From positions 1-41,303 of the forward strand of contig JAHEFT010000012.1 of NCBI GenBank assembly GCA_024640025.1: a stretch of 41,303 nucleotides of DNA. Direction: 5' to 3'. A program made the translations under genes and the position numbers. A model generated the notes under the pieces. That model saw nothing but the letters and a program-made list of their open reading frames with translations. It searched no databases and was not told the DNA's origin. Shown one piece after another: positions 25,908 to 33,458 of the stretch (position 1 is its first letter; every line of letters starts with the position of its first letter). The DNA is from Chromatiales bacterium (lineage in GTDB: Bacteria; Pseudomonadota; Gammaproteobacteria; Xanthomonadales; SZUA-36).

Positions 25908-26550
25908 ACGCTGGATGCGAAAGGTATTGGTAAGCGAGATCGGTGAACTGGGTTTTTTCCGGGTCCTGAAGATGGGGCGTCACGGACAATAACACGCGGG
26001 CGATGGCCCGGGTCTGGGCTGAGCTGTCTTCCATACCGTTGGGGTCGAACAATTCTGAAAATGGAATCCAGTACGTCAGCGCCAAAAGAATGCTGTCGGC
26101 CAACATTTCCTTTTGGCGGGAGTCGATATTTATCACCCCGGCCTTTTCCAGGCCGGAAAGTGAATTCCAGGCAGATTGCCGCTCCCTTTTCAGCAGGCCC
26201 CGCATTGCGCGGTCCAGGTCTGGAATCCGCGCCGTGAGATCGGACAGGTTGCGGTAGAGAAACCGGAACTCGCCCTTGAGCTCAAAACTCAGGTGCAACT
26301 GGAACCAGAGGTCCTCGGCTTGTAGCAGCATTTGATCGGAAATTTCGACGAGGGGCTGAAAGCGTGTAAGGAAACGTTTGAACAACTCGATAACGATGTC
26401 GTCCTTGCTGCGAAAATGATAGTAGAGATTGCCCGGGCTGATGTCGGCTTCATCGGCGATGTGGTTGGTCGTGACGTGGGGCTCGCCAAACTGGTTGAAC
26501 AGCTCCAGGCTGGTTGTCAGGATCAGTTCCTTTGTGTTGCGTTTTGCCAC
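25906..26550 (-). CDS. TetR family transcriptional regulator
   Basis: 214 residues. The N-terminal DNA-binding domain is clear: ILTTSLELFNQFGEPHVTTNHIADEADISPGNLYYHFRSKDDI (about 10-53), with the recognition helix at SPGNLYYHFRSK. The C-terminal ligand domain has no recognisable signature. The start is GTG at 26550. It lies downstream of the acyl-CoA-binding protein gene on the same strand (74 bp) and converges with the phasin gene. The neighbourhood suggests it senses an acyl-CoA or related lipid and controls the storage-lipid genes, comparable in role to PhaD of pseudomonads; the ligand and targets are inference. A palindrome at 26943-26955 before the reductase gene is a candidate operator. 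Confidence 0.92.
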   Translation of the reverse strand: MAKRNTKELILTTSLELFNQFGEPHVTTNHIADEADISPGNLYYHFRSKDDIVIELFKRFLTRFQPLVEISDQMLLQAEDLWFQLHLSFELKGEFRFLYRNLSDLTARIPDLDRAMRGLLKRERQSAWNSLSGLEKAGVINIDSRQKEMLADSILLALTYWIPFSELFDPNGMEDSSAQTRAIARVLLSVTPHLQDPEKTQFTDLAYQYLSHPA

Positions 26551-26624
26551 GGGTAGTTCTGCCGGTGCGGTTCAGAGGAACAGCAGGAAGTTCGGCGGCC
26601 CCGGTTCGGCGGGCCCGGCGAGTT

Positions 26625-26888
26625 TCACAACTTGCCGCCCAGTTTTTTCACCAGTTCGACGTACTGATCCTGGGCTTCGGCGCTGCTGGTGCCCTTCAGC
26701 TTTTCCCAGGCTTCAAATTTCGCCGCCCCCACGAAGTCGAAAAACCCGGGCTTTTTGCCGGTGACATCACCTTCAGATCCCTGTTTGTACAAAGCATACA
26801 GTTTCAGCATCGTCTGGTCATCGGGCCTTTCGGGCAGGGACTTGGCCGCGGCCGCGGCGGCTTCAAAGGGTGCTTTCCCGGTACTCAT
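26625..26888 (-). CDS. Acyl-CoA-binding protein (ACBP)
   Basis: 87 residues, the size of classical eukaryotic ACBPs. The four-helix signature is present: FEAAAAAAKSLPERPDDQTMLKLYALYKQGSEGDV, then KPGFFDFVGAAKFEAWEKLKG and AQDQYVELVKKL. The Tyr, Lys and Trp residues that hold the CoA head group and acyl chain are conserved (YALYKQ, AKFEAW). It binds and buffers long-chain acyl-CoA in the cytosol. Its reading direction diverges from the fatty acyl-CoA reductase 102 bp away, so both promoters share that gap. Together they suggest that acyl-CoA is delivered to reduction. ACBP genes are uncommon in bacteria. Confidence 0.93.
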   Translation of the reverse strand: MSTGKAPFEAAAAAAKSLPERPDDQTMLKLYALYKQGSEGDVTGKKPGFFDFVGAAKFEAWEKLKGTSSAEAQDQYVELVKKLGGKL

Positions 26889-26942
26889 GTCTTGTTTCTC
26901 CCGTCCTGTTTTCAGTCATCACCCGGTTTCGGATGTTCTGAT

Positions 26943-26955
26943 ATGATCGTATCAT
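26943..26955. promoter_or_regulatory. Palindrome between ACBP and acyl-CoA reductase genes
   Basis: ATGAT (26943-26947) and ATCAT (26951-26955) are inverted around CGT. With one mismatch the symmetry extends outward to GATATGATC/GATCGTATC. It lies in the 102-bp divergent gap, 36 bp before the reductase ATG, and overlaps a TATGAT -10-like hexamer. A good candidate operator, perhaps for the nearby TetR protein. Confidence 0.4.
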
Positions 26956-26990
26956 CTTAAAGTAACAGCATCATTCTGGAGTGAAATCGC

Positions 26991-28973
26991 ATGAGTTACT
27001 TCGTAACGGGCGGCACCGGCTTCATCGGCCAAAATCTCATCAATCTGCTACTCAAACGCCGGGGCAGGATTTACGTGCTTGTTCGCAAGGGTTCGGTGGA
27101 AAAGCTGGAGCGTCTGCAAGCCCGATGGGGCAGAGCAGCCGCCAGAATTATTCCTGTTCAGGGCGACCTGACAAAGCCTTTCCTGGGAGTTTCTCCCGAA
27201 CAACGCAAGGAGCTGGAGGGAAAAATCAATCATTTCTTTCACCTCGCGGCGATCTATGATCTCAAGGCGGATGCGGCAAGCCAGGAAGCCGTCAATATCA
27301 AGGGGACCGGCTATGCAATCCGGCTGGCGGAGACCGTCGGGGCAGGGCGGTTTCATCACGTCAGTTCGATAGCAGCAGCGGGCCTGTACCCAGGTACTTT
27401 TACCGAGGACATGTTCGACGAGGCCATTGGCCTGGAAAACCCCTATTTTCGCACCAAGCACGACTCCGAGGGCCTGGTACGGAACCAGTGCAAAATTCCC
27501 TGGCGGATTTACCGCCCCGGTATCGTGGTCGGCGATTCACAGACCGGTGAAATAGACAAGATCGACGGCCCCTATTATTTCTTCAAATTGATACAGAAGA
27601 TGCGCCGGGCGCTGCCGGCCTGGATGCCGACGGTGGGGCTGGAAGGCGGCAGGCTCAATATCGTACCGGTCGATTATGTCGTCCAGGCGATGGACCACAT
27701 CGCGCATCAGCCGCGCCAGGATGGAAAGTGTTTTCACCTGACCGACCCCAGCCCGATGCGCATCGGCGAGGTGTTGAACCTGTTCGCAGAGGCGGCGCAT
27801 GCCCCGCAGATGACGATGCGGCTGGATGCGCGGATTTTCAATTTCATTCCCGGGGTCGTCAAGCAGGGACTGATGATGTTGCCGCCGGTGCGGCGTATCT
27901 ATCGCGAAGTGCTCAAGGACCTCGGAATGCCGCCTGATGTCCTGCAGTTCATCAATTACCCGACGAAATTCGATTCGAAGGAAACCCGGAAATTACTCAA
28001 GAAGACCGGCATCAGGGTGCCGCGCCTGGATGAATACGCCTGGCGTTTATGGGACTACTGGGAGCGGAACCTGGACCCGGACCTGTTTATCGACCGGAGC
28101 CTGCGCGGCCACGTGGGCGGTAAAGTGGTTGTCGTCACAGGCGGTTCATCCGGTATCGGTCATGCAACGGCGGTGATGATGGCACGGGCCGGCGCCCGGG
28201 TGGCCATCGTGGCGCGTGACGAGAAGAAGCTGGCCGATACGATTCGCGAAATCACTGATGATGGCGGAGAAGCCAGGGCCTTCTCGGCCGACCTGGCGGA
28301 AATGGAAGCCTGCGACGCTGTACTTGAGCAGATTTTCTCCGAAATGGGTTCCATCGATATTTTGGTCAACAATGCAGGCCGTTCCATTCGCCGCTCCATA
28401 TCTTCATCCTACGACCGCTTCCACGACTATGAACGTGTGATGCAACTCAATTACTTCGGCAGCTTGCGCATGATCATGGGCGTGCTTCCGGTGATGGAGA
28501 AAATGCGCCGCGGCCATATCATCAATATCTCATCCATCGGGGTACTCTCCAACGCTCCCCGATTCTCGGCCTACGTGGCATCGAAGGCCGCGCTGGATGC
28601 GTTCTCGCGTTGTGCCTGTTCTGAGTTCAGCGATACCGGCATCCGGTTCACCACGATCAACATGCCGCTGGTTCGCACGCCGATGATTGCGCCGACCAAA
28701 ATTTACGAGAATGTGCCGACCATCACACCGGATGAGGCGGCGGCGATGGTTAAGCAGGCCGTCATTTACAAACCGCAGCGCATCGCGACCCGGTTGGGTA
28801 TTTTTGCCCAGGTGCTGCATTCCGTTGCACCCAAGGTGTCGGAGGTAATCATGAACAGCGCGTTCCGGATGTTTCCGGAATCGGCGGCGGCAAAAGGGGT
28901 CAGTGACCACCAGGCAGCCGCTTCCCAGGAGCAGGTGGCCTTTGCCAGCCTGATGCGCGGGATTCACTGGTAG
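26991..28973 (+). CDS. Fatty acyl-CoA reductase, alcohol-forming, two-domain SDR
   Basis: 660 residues, matching throughout the alcohol-forming fatty acyl-CoA reductase of Marinobacter (Maqu_2220 type, 661 residues). It reduces long-chain acyl-CoA to fatty aldehyde and then fatty alcohol with NADPH, the first step toward wax esters. The N-terminal reductase domain has GGTGFIG (7-13), HHVSSIAAAG (122-131) and the catalytic YFRTK (Tyr152, Lys156). A linker contains WDYWERNLDPDLF (about 354-366). The C-terminal SDR domain has TGGSSGIG (383-390), NNAGRS (460-465), NISSIGVLSNAPRFSAY and YVASK (Tyr528, Lys532). Both active sites are intact. The ATG follows TGGAGTG. The 27-bp gap to the next gene suggests an operon. 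No wax synthase (WS/DGAT) is in the window. Confidence 0.96.
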   Translation: MSYFVTGGTGFIGQNLINLLLKRRGRIYVLVRKGSVEKLERLQARWGRAAARIIPVQGDLTKPFLGVSPEQRKELEGKINHFFHLAAIYDLKADAASQEAVNIKGTGYAIRLAETVGAGRFHHVSSIAAAGLYPGTFTEDMFDEAIGLENPYFRTKHDSEGLVRNQCKIPWRIYRPGIVVGDSQTGEIDKIDGPYYFFKLIQKMRRALPAWMPTVGLEGGRLNIVPVDYVVQAMDHIAHQPRQDGKCFHLTDPSPMRIGEVLNLFAEAAHAPQMTMRLDARIFNFIPGVVKQGLMMLPPVRRIYREVLKDLGMPPDVLQFINYPTKFDSKETRKLLKKTGIRVPRLDEYAWRLWDYWERNLDPDLFIDRSLRGHVGGKVVVVTGGSSGIGHATAVMMARAGARVAIVARDEKKLADTIREITDDGGEARAFSADLAEMEACDAVLEQIFSEMGSIDILVNNAGRSIRRSISSSYDRFHDYERVMQLNYFGSLRMIMGVLPVMEKMRRGHIINISSIGVLSNAPRFSAYVASKAALDAFSRCACSEFSDTGIRFTTINMPLVRTPMIAPTKIYENVPTITPDEAAAMVKQAVIYKPQRIATRLGIFAQVLHSVAPKVSEVIMNSAFRMFPESAAAKGVSDHQAAASQEQVAFASLMRGIHW

Positions 28974-29000
28974 TCGTCAGGAGCGTAAACGTCAACTCCG

Positions 29001-29705
29001 ATGGAGAAACCAGGGGCCGCCCGTCTGTACGAAATGCTGGCCAGGAATCATGAACTGGCGGGCACCATTGATCGCGGCGGTTTCCCGCTGGCGGAACTCG
29101 AACAGTTGCAGTCCTGGCAGCAGGCCAGGCTGGCCCGCACCTATTCCGACCTGCTGCAGCAGGAAGCCTATCGCCTTGCGGTCAATTTTTTCCTGACGGA
29201 ATTGTATGGCGGACTGGATTTCCGCGGACGCGACCAGGACATGAGCAAGGTAATGCCGGTCATGAAACGCTTTCTTCCCGACCGGGTGCTGTACATCATG
29301 TCAGAGGCTTTTGAACTGCAGGCCATCAGTATCGGGTTCGACATGAAGATGGCCGGATACATGAAGATGCAGGGTTTTGCAGGCCTCGACATGGAACGCT
29401 ATTGCGAAACCTACCGTGCCTGCGGCGACACGGAAGGCAGGGAGAGGCAGATCCTGTTGATCCGTAAACTCGGCTACGACCTGGATAAACTGGTCAATAA
29501 ACCGCTGGTCAACGCGCTGGTGCGCTTGCTGCGCGGACCGGCGCACGCAGCAGGGTTCGGAAAGCTGCAGGATTTCCTGGAATCCGGACTCGGGTCATTC
29601 CGGAAAATCGAGGACATTTCCTATTTCAATGAAACCGTTTACCAGCGGGAATGGACTGCCATGAAAAACATGTTTGAGGGTTGGGAGAAACCGTTTGGTT
29701 TCTGA
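29001..29705 (+). CDS. FFLEELY-motif-like uncharacterised protein
   Basis: 234 residues, mostly helical, no signal peptide. It carries FFLTELYGGLDFRGRDQDM (about 55-73), close to the motif that names the uncharacterised FFLEELY family. Also notable are a Met-rich helix (GFDMKMAGYMKMQGFAGLDM, near 113-132) and a conserved-looking LIRKLGYDLDKLV. No catalytic motif is recognisable. The ATG at 29001 is the first start after an in-frame stop at 28986; no strong ribosome-binding site is present. It follows the acyl-CoA reductase by 27 bp on the same strand and converges with a PHA-system protein gene, so a role in storage-lipid metabolism is the natural inference. Confidence 0.8.
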   Translation: MEKPGAARLYEMLARNHELAGTIDRGGFPLAELEQLQSWQQARLARTYSDLLQQEAYRLAVNFFLTELYGGLDFRGRDQDMSKVMPVMKRFLPDRVLYIMSEAFELQAISIGFDMKMAGYMKMQGFAGLDMERYCETYRACGDTEGRERQILLIRKLGYDLDKLVNKPLVNALVRLLRGPAHAAGFGKLQDFLESGLGSFRKIEDISYFNETVYQREWTAMKNMFEGWEKPFGF

Positions 29706-29709
29706 TGTC

Positions 29710-29997
29710 TTACACGATCTTGCAACCAAAGTGGGTTTGCAGGACGAAGGTGATTTCTTCCTCGATTCTCGGCTTGAGAAAAATCAGCATCAGGCCGAGC
29801 GTAGCCTTGATCCTGATTTCTTTCTCGCGGACCGTAATCCTGCCGTGAACACCGGGTCTTTCAAAATGGATATGGTCGCCTTCCCAACCATAGTCGATAT
29901 CAAATTTGCTGGCCAGGTCGCTTGCCAGTTGGTCGGCGGCATTTTGCGCTTCTTCTTCCGGCATCGAATGCCGGGCGCGCATATCTATTTGCGACAT
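29710..29997 (-). CDS. Polyhydroxyalkanoic acid system family protein
   Basis: 95 residues from ATG 29997. It fits the small PHA-granule-region protein family: MSQIDMRARHSMPEEEAQNA, LASKFDIDYGWEGDHIHFERPGVHGRITV and LGLMLIFLKPRIEEEITFVL. The family occurs next to PHA and phasin genes; its biochemical role is not established. A start at 30012 (ATG) is possible, but family proteins begin close to the MSQI position. It converges with the FFLEELY-like gene, leaving 4 bp between stops. Its presence is a second, independent hint, beside the phasin, that this neighbourhood concerns PHA-type granules. Confidence 0.88.
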   Translation of the reverse strand: MSQIDMRARHSMPEEEAQNAADQLASDLASKFDIDYGWEGDHIHFERPGVHGRITVREKEIRIKATLGLMLIFLKPRIEEEITFVLQTHFGCKIV

Positions 29998-30080
29998 ATT
30001 TCCAGTTCCCATTCTCAAGGAGACGTCAGTTTAGACAAGACCGCAATTCAACACCAGCGGCGATGCAAAGAGGCGCCTTC

Positions 30081-30992
30081 ATGAGTATTCGAACCCGCAC
30101 AAGGGTTTTGCTGATGCTAACGACACTTCTGCTGTTGCCGTTCGCGCTGTATTGGCTGGCCGATGCGTGGCTGGAATCGTCGGGTGGGCGGCAACTGCTG
30201 GAACAGGAACTGTCCGCGCGCCTGGGCATGCGCGTGCGCCTGGGAGGGGAATTCGACCTGATGCTGTTACCGGATATCGGCGTGTCCGGAACCGACCTGG
30301 TGATCGGCCGGGAAGCGGGTGCTGAAGTGTCTTCGTTTTTCGCCAACAGCCGCGAATTCGAAGTATCGGTTGCGCTCAGGCCGCTGTTTAACCGCCAGGT
30401 GATTATCGACTGGATTCGTCTGACCGGAGGCAGGGTTTATCCGGACCGCTATGCACCGTCCGGCAACGACCAAGGATCATCGCTCACCCAACTGCCCGAG
30501 ATCAGGGAACTGGTGCTGCGTGATTTTGAATTCGTGCTGGACCAGGAAAACGAAGTCGTGCTGAGGCTGAAAGAACTGCAAGTCAGTGATTTTGCCGAGG
30601 GGCGCCGTGCCGCGCTTTTTATTGAAGTTGAAGACCTGGTCACGCTGGATGGCTGGCTGTTCTGGGACCTGGGCCAGTCCAGGATTGAGTTCGGCGACCT
30701 GCAGGTGGATCTCGCCGGGCAGCAATTGTCCGGCAACGTCTGCCTGCTTTTGCAGCACCCCCGGTCGCTCGATCTGGATTTCAGCGCCGGAGTGTTTGAT
30801 CTCGACGCCTTGCGGAAAAACCTGCCGGAGATGGGAGAGGGCGGCGGCGATCTGCCGTTCGATATCAGGGCCCGCCTCAGCGTGGAGGAACTCAGTTCCA
30901 GTGGGGTGATCGCCCGGGGGGTGGTGCTCAACCTGGGGCAGGATCCGGACTGCGGACCCAGCCCGGATCTGGCGGTATCCGCAAGGGATTGA
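30081..30992 (+). CDS. AsmA-like N-terminal-domain protein, short
   Basis: 303 residues. An N-terminal membrane segment (about 8-28, RVLLMLTTLLLLPFALYWLADAW) is followed by the AsmA-type start: GRQLLEQELSARLGMRVRLGGEFDLMLLPDIGVSGTDLVIG and FEVSVALRPLFNRQVIIDWIRLTGGRVY. AsmA proteins are normally 600 residues or more and also have a C-terminal conserved domain, which is absent here. It therefore keeps only the membrane anchor and the N-terminal beta-rich part, either as a naturally short family member or a truncated one. The reading frame is clean and codon use looks normal, so it is probably expressed. ATG 30081 gives the proper membrane start; upstream in-frame codons give a basic tail. It is followed after 52 bp by pheA. 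Confidence 0.75.
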   Translation: MSIRTRTRVLLMLTTLLLLPFALYWLADAWLESSGGRQLLEQELSARLGMRVRLGGEFDLMLLPDIGVSGTDLVIGREAGAEVSSFFANSREFEVSVALRPLFNRQVIIDWIRLTGGRVYPDRYAPSGNDQGSSLTQLPEIRELVLRDFEFVLDQENEVVLRLKELQVSDFAEGRRAALFIEVEDLVTLDGWLFWDLGQSRIEFGDLQVDLAGQQLSGNVCLLLQHPRSLDLDFSAGVFDLDALRKNLPEMGEGGGDLPFDIRARLSVEELSSSGVIARGVVLNLGQDPDCGPSPDLAVSARD

Positions 30993-31044
30993 AGGCTTTA
31001 CAATGGTCGATCAGACTAAATACGCCGAAGCCAGGGCATAAACA

Positions 31045-32151
31045 GTGACCGATTCAAAGAAACTAACCGATAAACTGGGCTCCATCAGGAAGGAAATTGA
31101 CAGCCTGGATGAAGCGATCCAGGAGCTCATCTGTGAACGTGCGCGGCTGGCCTTCAAGGTGCGTGAAAGCAAGGGCGCATCCAGGGGAGCGGTTGATTAT
31201 TTCCGTCCGGAACGTGAAGCACAGGTCCTGCGGGGTGTGCTGGAACGCAACCAGGGGCCGTTGAGCGACAGCGAAATGCTGCGCCTTTTTCGCGAAATCA
31301 TGTCGGCTTGCCTGGCACAGCAGGAACCTCTCAAGGTGGCTTACCTGGGGCCGGAGGGAACCTTTACGCAACAGGCGGTCAACCGTCATTTCGGTCACTC
31401 GGTGCATGCGCTGAGCATGCCCAGCATCGACGATGTGTTTGAACGGGTGCAGGCCGGTGATGCAGATTTCGGCGTGGTCCCGGTGGAAAATTCCACCCAG
31501 GGAATCGTCAGTCACACGCTGGACATGTTCCTGCTTTCCGACCTCAGGATCTGCGGCGAGATCGAACTGAGAGTGCATCAGAACCTGTTGACCCTGGCCG
31601 GGACCGTGGCGCAGATCGAGCGGGTCTACTCGCACGAACAATCCCTTTCGCAATGCAAATCCTGGTTGCGAACCCATCTGCCGGGTGTTGAGCTCATTGC
31701 CGTGGGCAGTAACAGCGAAGCAGCCAGGCGTGTGCGGAATGCGCCCGAAGCGGCCGCCATCGCGGGGCGCTCAGCAGCGGATGTTTACGGTTTGCCCGTG
31801 CTGTTTTCCGATATCGAGGACCGCCCCGACAACACCACCCGTTTCCTGGTCATTGGACGGCAGATTTTCGAACCATCGGGGAAAGACAAGACAACGCTGC
31901 TGCTGTCGGGTCATGAGGGCCCCGGGTTACTGTATTCCCTGTTGAAGCCTCTGCAGGAGCATGCAGTCAATATGACCCGGATCGAGTCCCGGCCTGCCCG
32001 ACAGGGCAAGTGGGCTTACGTGTTTTTCGTAGATCTGGAAGGCCATGTAAAAGACAGCAATGTGAAGGAGGCGCTGGCCGATCTGAAGAAGGTCAGCAAG
32101 CTTTCCCGCGTGCTCGGATCCTACCCGCGCGCGATTCTTGAAGAATCATGA
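31045..32151 (+). CDS. pheA: Bifunctional chorismate mutase / prephenate dehydratase
   Basis: Converts chorismate to prephenate and then phenylpyruvate for phenylalanine. 368 residues. The AroQ-type mutase domain is about 1-95 (IRKEIDSLDEAIQELICERARLAFKV, with YFRPEREAQVLR). The dehydratase domain begins VAYLGPEGTFTQQA and ends with NTTRFLVIG, whose Thr-Arg-Phe is the catalytic signature. An ACT domain (about 285-365) has ESRPARQGKWAYVFFVDLEGH, where ESRP is the phenylalanine feedback site. The start is GTG at 31045. It shares ATGA with aroA, so they are co-translated. Unlike pseudomonads, no hisC or tyrA lies between pheA and aroA. Confidence 0.96.
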   Translation: MTDSKKLTDKLGSIRKEIDSLDEAIQELICERARLAFKVRESKGASRGAVDYFRPEREAQVLRGVLERNQGPLSDSEMLRLFREIMSACLAQQEPLKVAYLGPEGTFTQQAVNRHFGHSVHALSMPSIDDVFERVQAGDADFGVVPVENSTQGIVSHTLDMFLLSDLRICGEIELRVHQNLLTLAGTVAQIERVYSHEQSLSQCKSWLRTHLPGVELIAVGSNSEAARRVRNAPEAAAIAGRSAADVYGLPVLFSDIEDRPDNTTRFLVIGRQIFEPSGKDKTTLLLSGHEGPGLLYSLLKPLQEHAVNMTRIESRPARQGKWAYVFFVDLEGHVKDSNVKEALADLKKVSKLSRVLGSYPRAILEES

Positions 32152-33458
32152 TACTGGAGACCCAACCGGCCCGCGGATCACTGCAGGGCGAGTTGACGCC
32201 GCCCGGGGATAAATCGATTTCCCACCGCGCGGTGATCTTCTCCTGCCTGGCGGAAGGCCGCTCAAGCGTGACGGGTCTGCTGCAAAGCGAAGATGTGAAG
32301 GCGACCGTGAATGCCTGCCGGCAGCTGGGCATGGGCGTCAGCCGGGAAGACGAAACACTGGTTCTGGAAGGTGTCGGCGGAGCGGGATTATCCAGGCCGG
32401 CCGCTCCGCTGGACATGGGAAATTCCGGCACGGCCATGCGCCTGTTGGCCGGCGTGCTGGCGGCGCAGCCGTTCGAGACCGTGTTGATCGGCGACGAGTC
32501 GCTGAGCCGGCGCCCGATGACCCGCATCGTGAAACCGCTGTCGCTGATGGGTGCGAGGATCGAGACCGCCGACGGTGGCACGCCGCCACTGAAAATCATT
32601 GGGAACGACCGCTTGAGGGGTATAGAGTACCGGTCACCCATCGCCAGCGCCCAGGTCAAGTCCTGCCTTTTGCTGGCCGGCCTTTATGCCAGCGGGCACA
32701 CCACGGTAACCGAGCCCCTGAAGAGCAGGGACCACACGGAGAAAATGTTGCCGGCTTTCGGCGTTGATTTGTTTGGCGGCTGTGGTGTCACCGGGGGCAG
32801 CCGGCTGAAGGCAGCCGCGGTGCATGTCCCCGCCGATATCTCTTCCGCTGCATTTTTCCTGGTGGCAGCTGCCCTGGTTCCCGGCTCCGACCTGTTGTTG
32901 AGGAACGTCGGACTGAATGAAACGAGGGACGGTGTCATCCATGTGATGCAGGCCATGGGGGCGGATCTCGCCATCACTGGCCGTCGTGAACAGGGCGGGG
33001 AGGCGGTGGGCGATATCAGGGTCCGGTACGCAGGCAGGCTGCGCGGCGTCGATATTCCGGTTGAACGGGTGCCGTCCATGATTGATGAATTGCCCGTGAT
33101 CCTCGCGCTCGCCGCCGTCGCGGAAGGTACGACCCGCCTGCGGGGCGCAGAGGAACTCCGGGTCAAGGAAAGCGACAGGTTGGCCGTGATGGCGGGCGGG
33201 CTCAGTGAGCTGGGCGTCTCGCTGCAGGAATACCCGGACGGCATGGACATCCTGGGAGGAGCAATCGGTGCAGGGCAGGTCGACGGCGCCGGCGATCACC
33301 GCTGCGCCATGAGTTTCGCGGTTCTCGGGCAGGTTGCGTCTGCCCAAATGCGGGTTGCCGGTGCGGAAAATATCGATACGTCGTTCCCGTCCTTCGTGCA
33401 GGAACTGTCGCGGGTGGGGGGCAGCGTGAGCGTGGTGGACGGAGGATCTGAAAAATGA
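32148..33458 (+). CDS. aroA: 3-phosphoshikimate 1-carboxyvinyltransferase (EPSP synthase)
   Basis: Joins shikimate 3-phosphate and phosphoenolpyruvate. 436 residues. Visible motifs: PGDKSISHRAV (19-29), DMGNSGTAMRL, SRRPMTR, SPIASAQVKSCLLLAGL, RDHTEKML, LNETRDGV, RVPSMIDELPVI and ELRVKESDRL. The pattern GDKS, SAQVK, R-D-H-T-E and N-E-T-R follows the description of class II EPSP synthases (the CP4 and Bacillus/Staphylococcus type). The glycine of GNSG, which is Ala in CP4, is retained. The start overlaps pheA and the stop overlaps cmk (ATGA), so the three genes form one coupled unit. Confidence 0.96.
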   Translation: MILETQPARGSLQGELTPPGDKSISHRAVIFSCLAEGRSSVTGLLQSEDVKATVNACRQLGMGVSREDETLVLEGVGGAGLSRPAAPLDMGNSGTAMRLLAGVLAAQPFETVLIGDESLSRRPMTRIVKPLSLMGARIETADGGTPPLKIIGNDRLRGIEYRSPIASAQVKSCLLLAGLYASGHTTVTEPLKSRDHTEKMLPAFGVDLFGGCGVTGGSRLKAAAVHVPADISSAAFFLVAAALVPGSDLLLRNVGLNETRDGVIHVMQAMGADLAITGRREQGGEAVGDIRVRYAGRLRGVDIPVERVPSMIDELPVILALAAVAEGTTRLRGAEELRVKESDRLAVMAGGLSELGVSLQEYPDGMDILGGAIGAGQVDGAGDHRCAMSFAVLGQVASAQMRVAGAENIDTSFPSFVQELSRVGGSVSVVDGGSEK

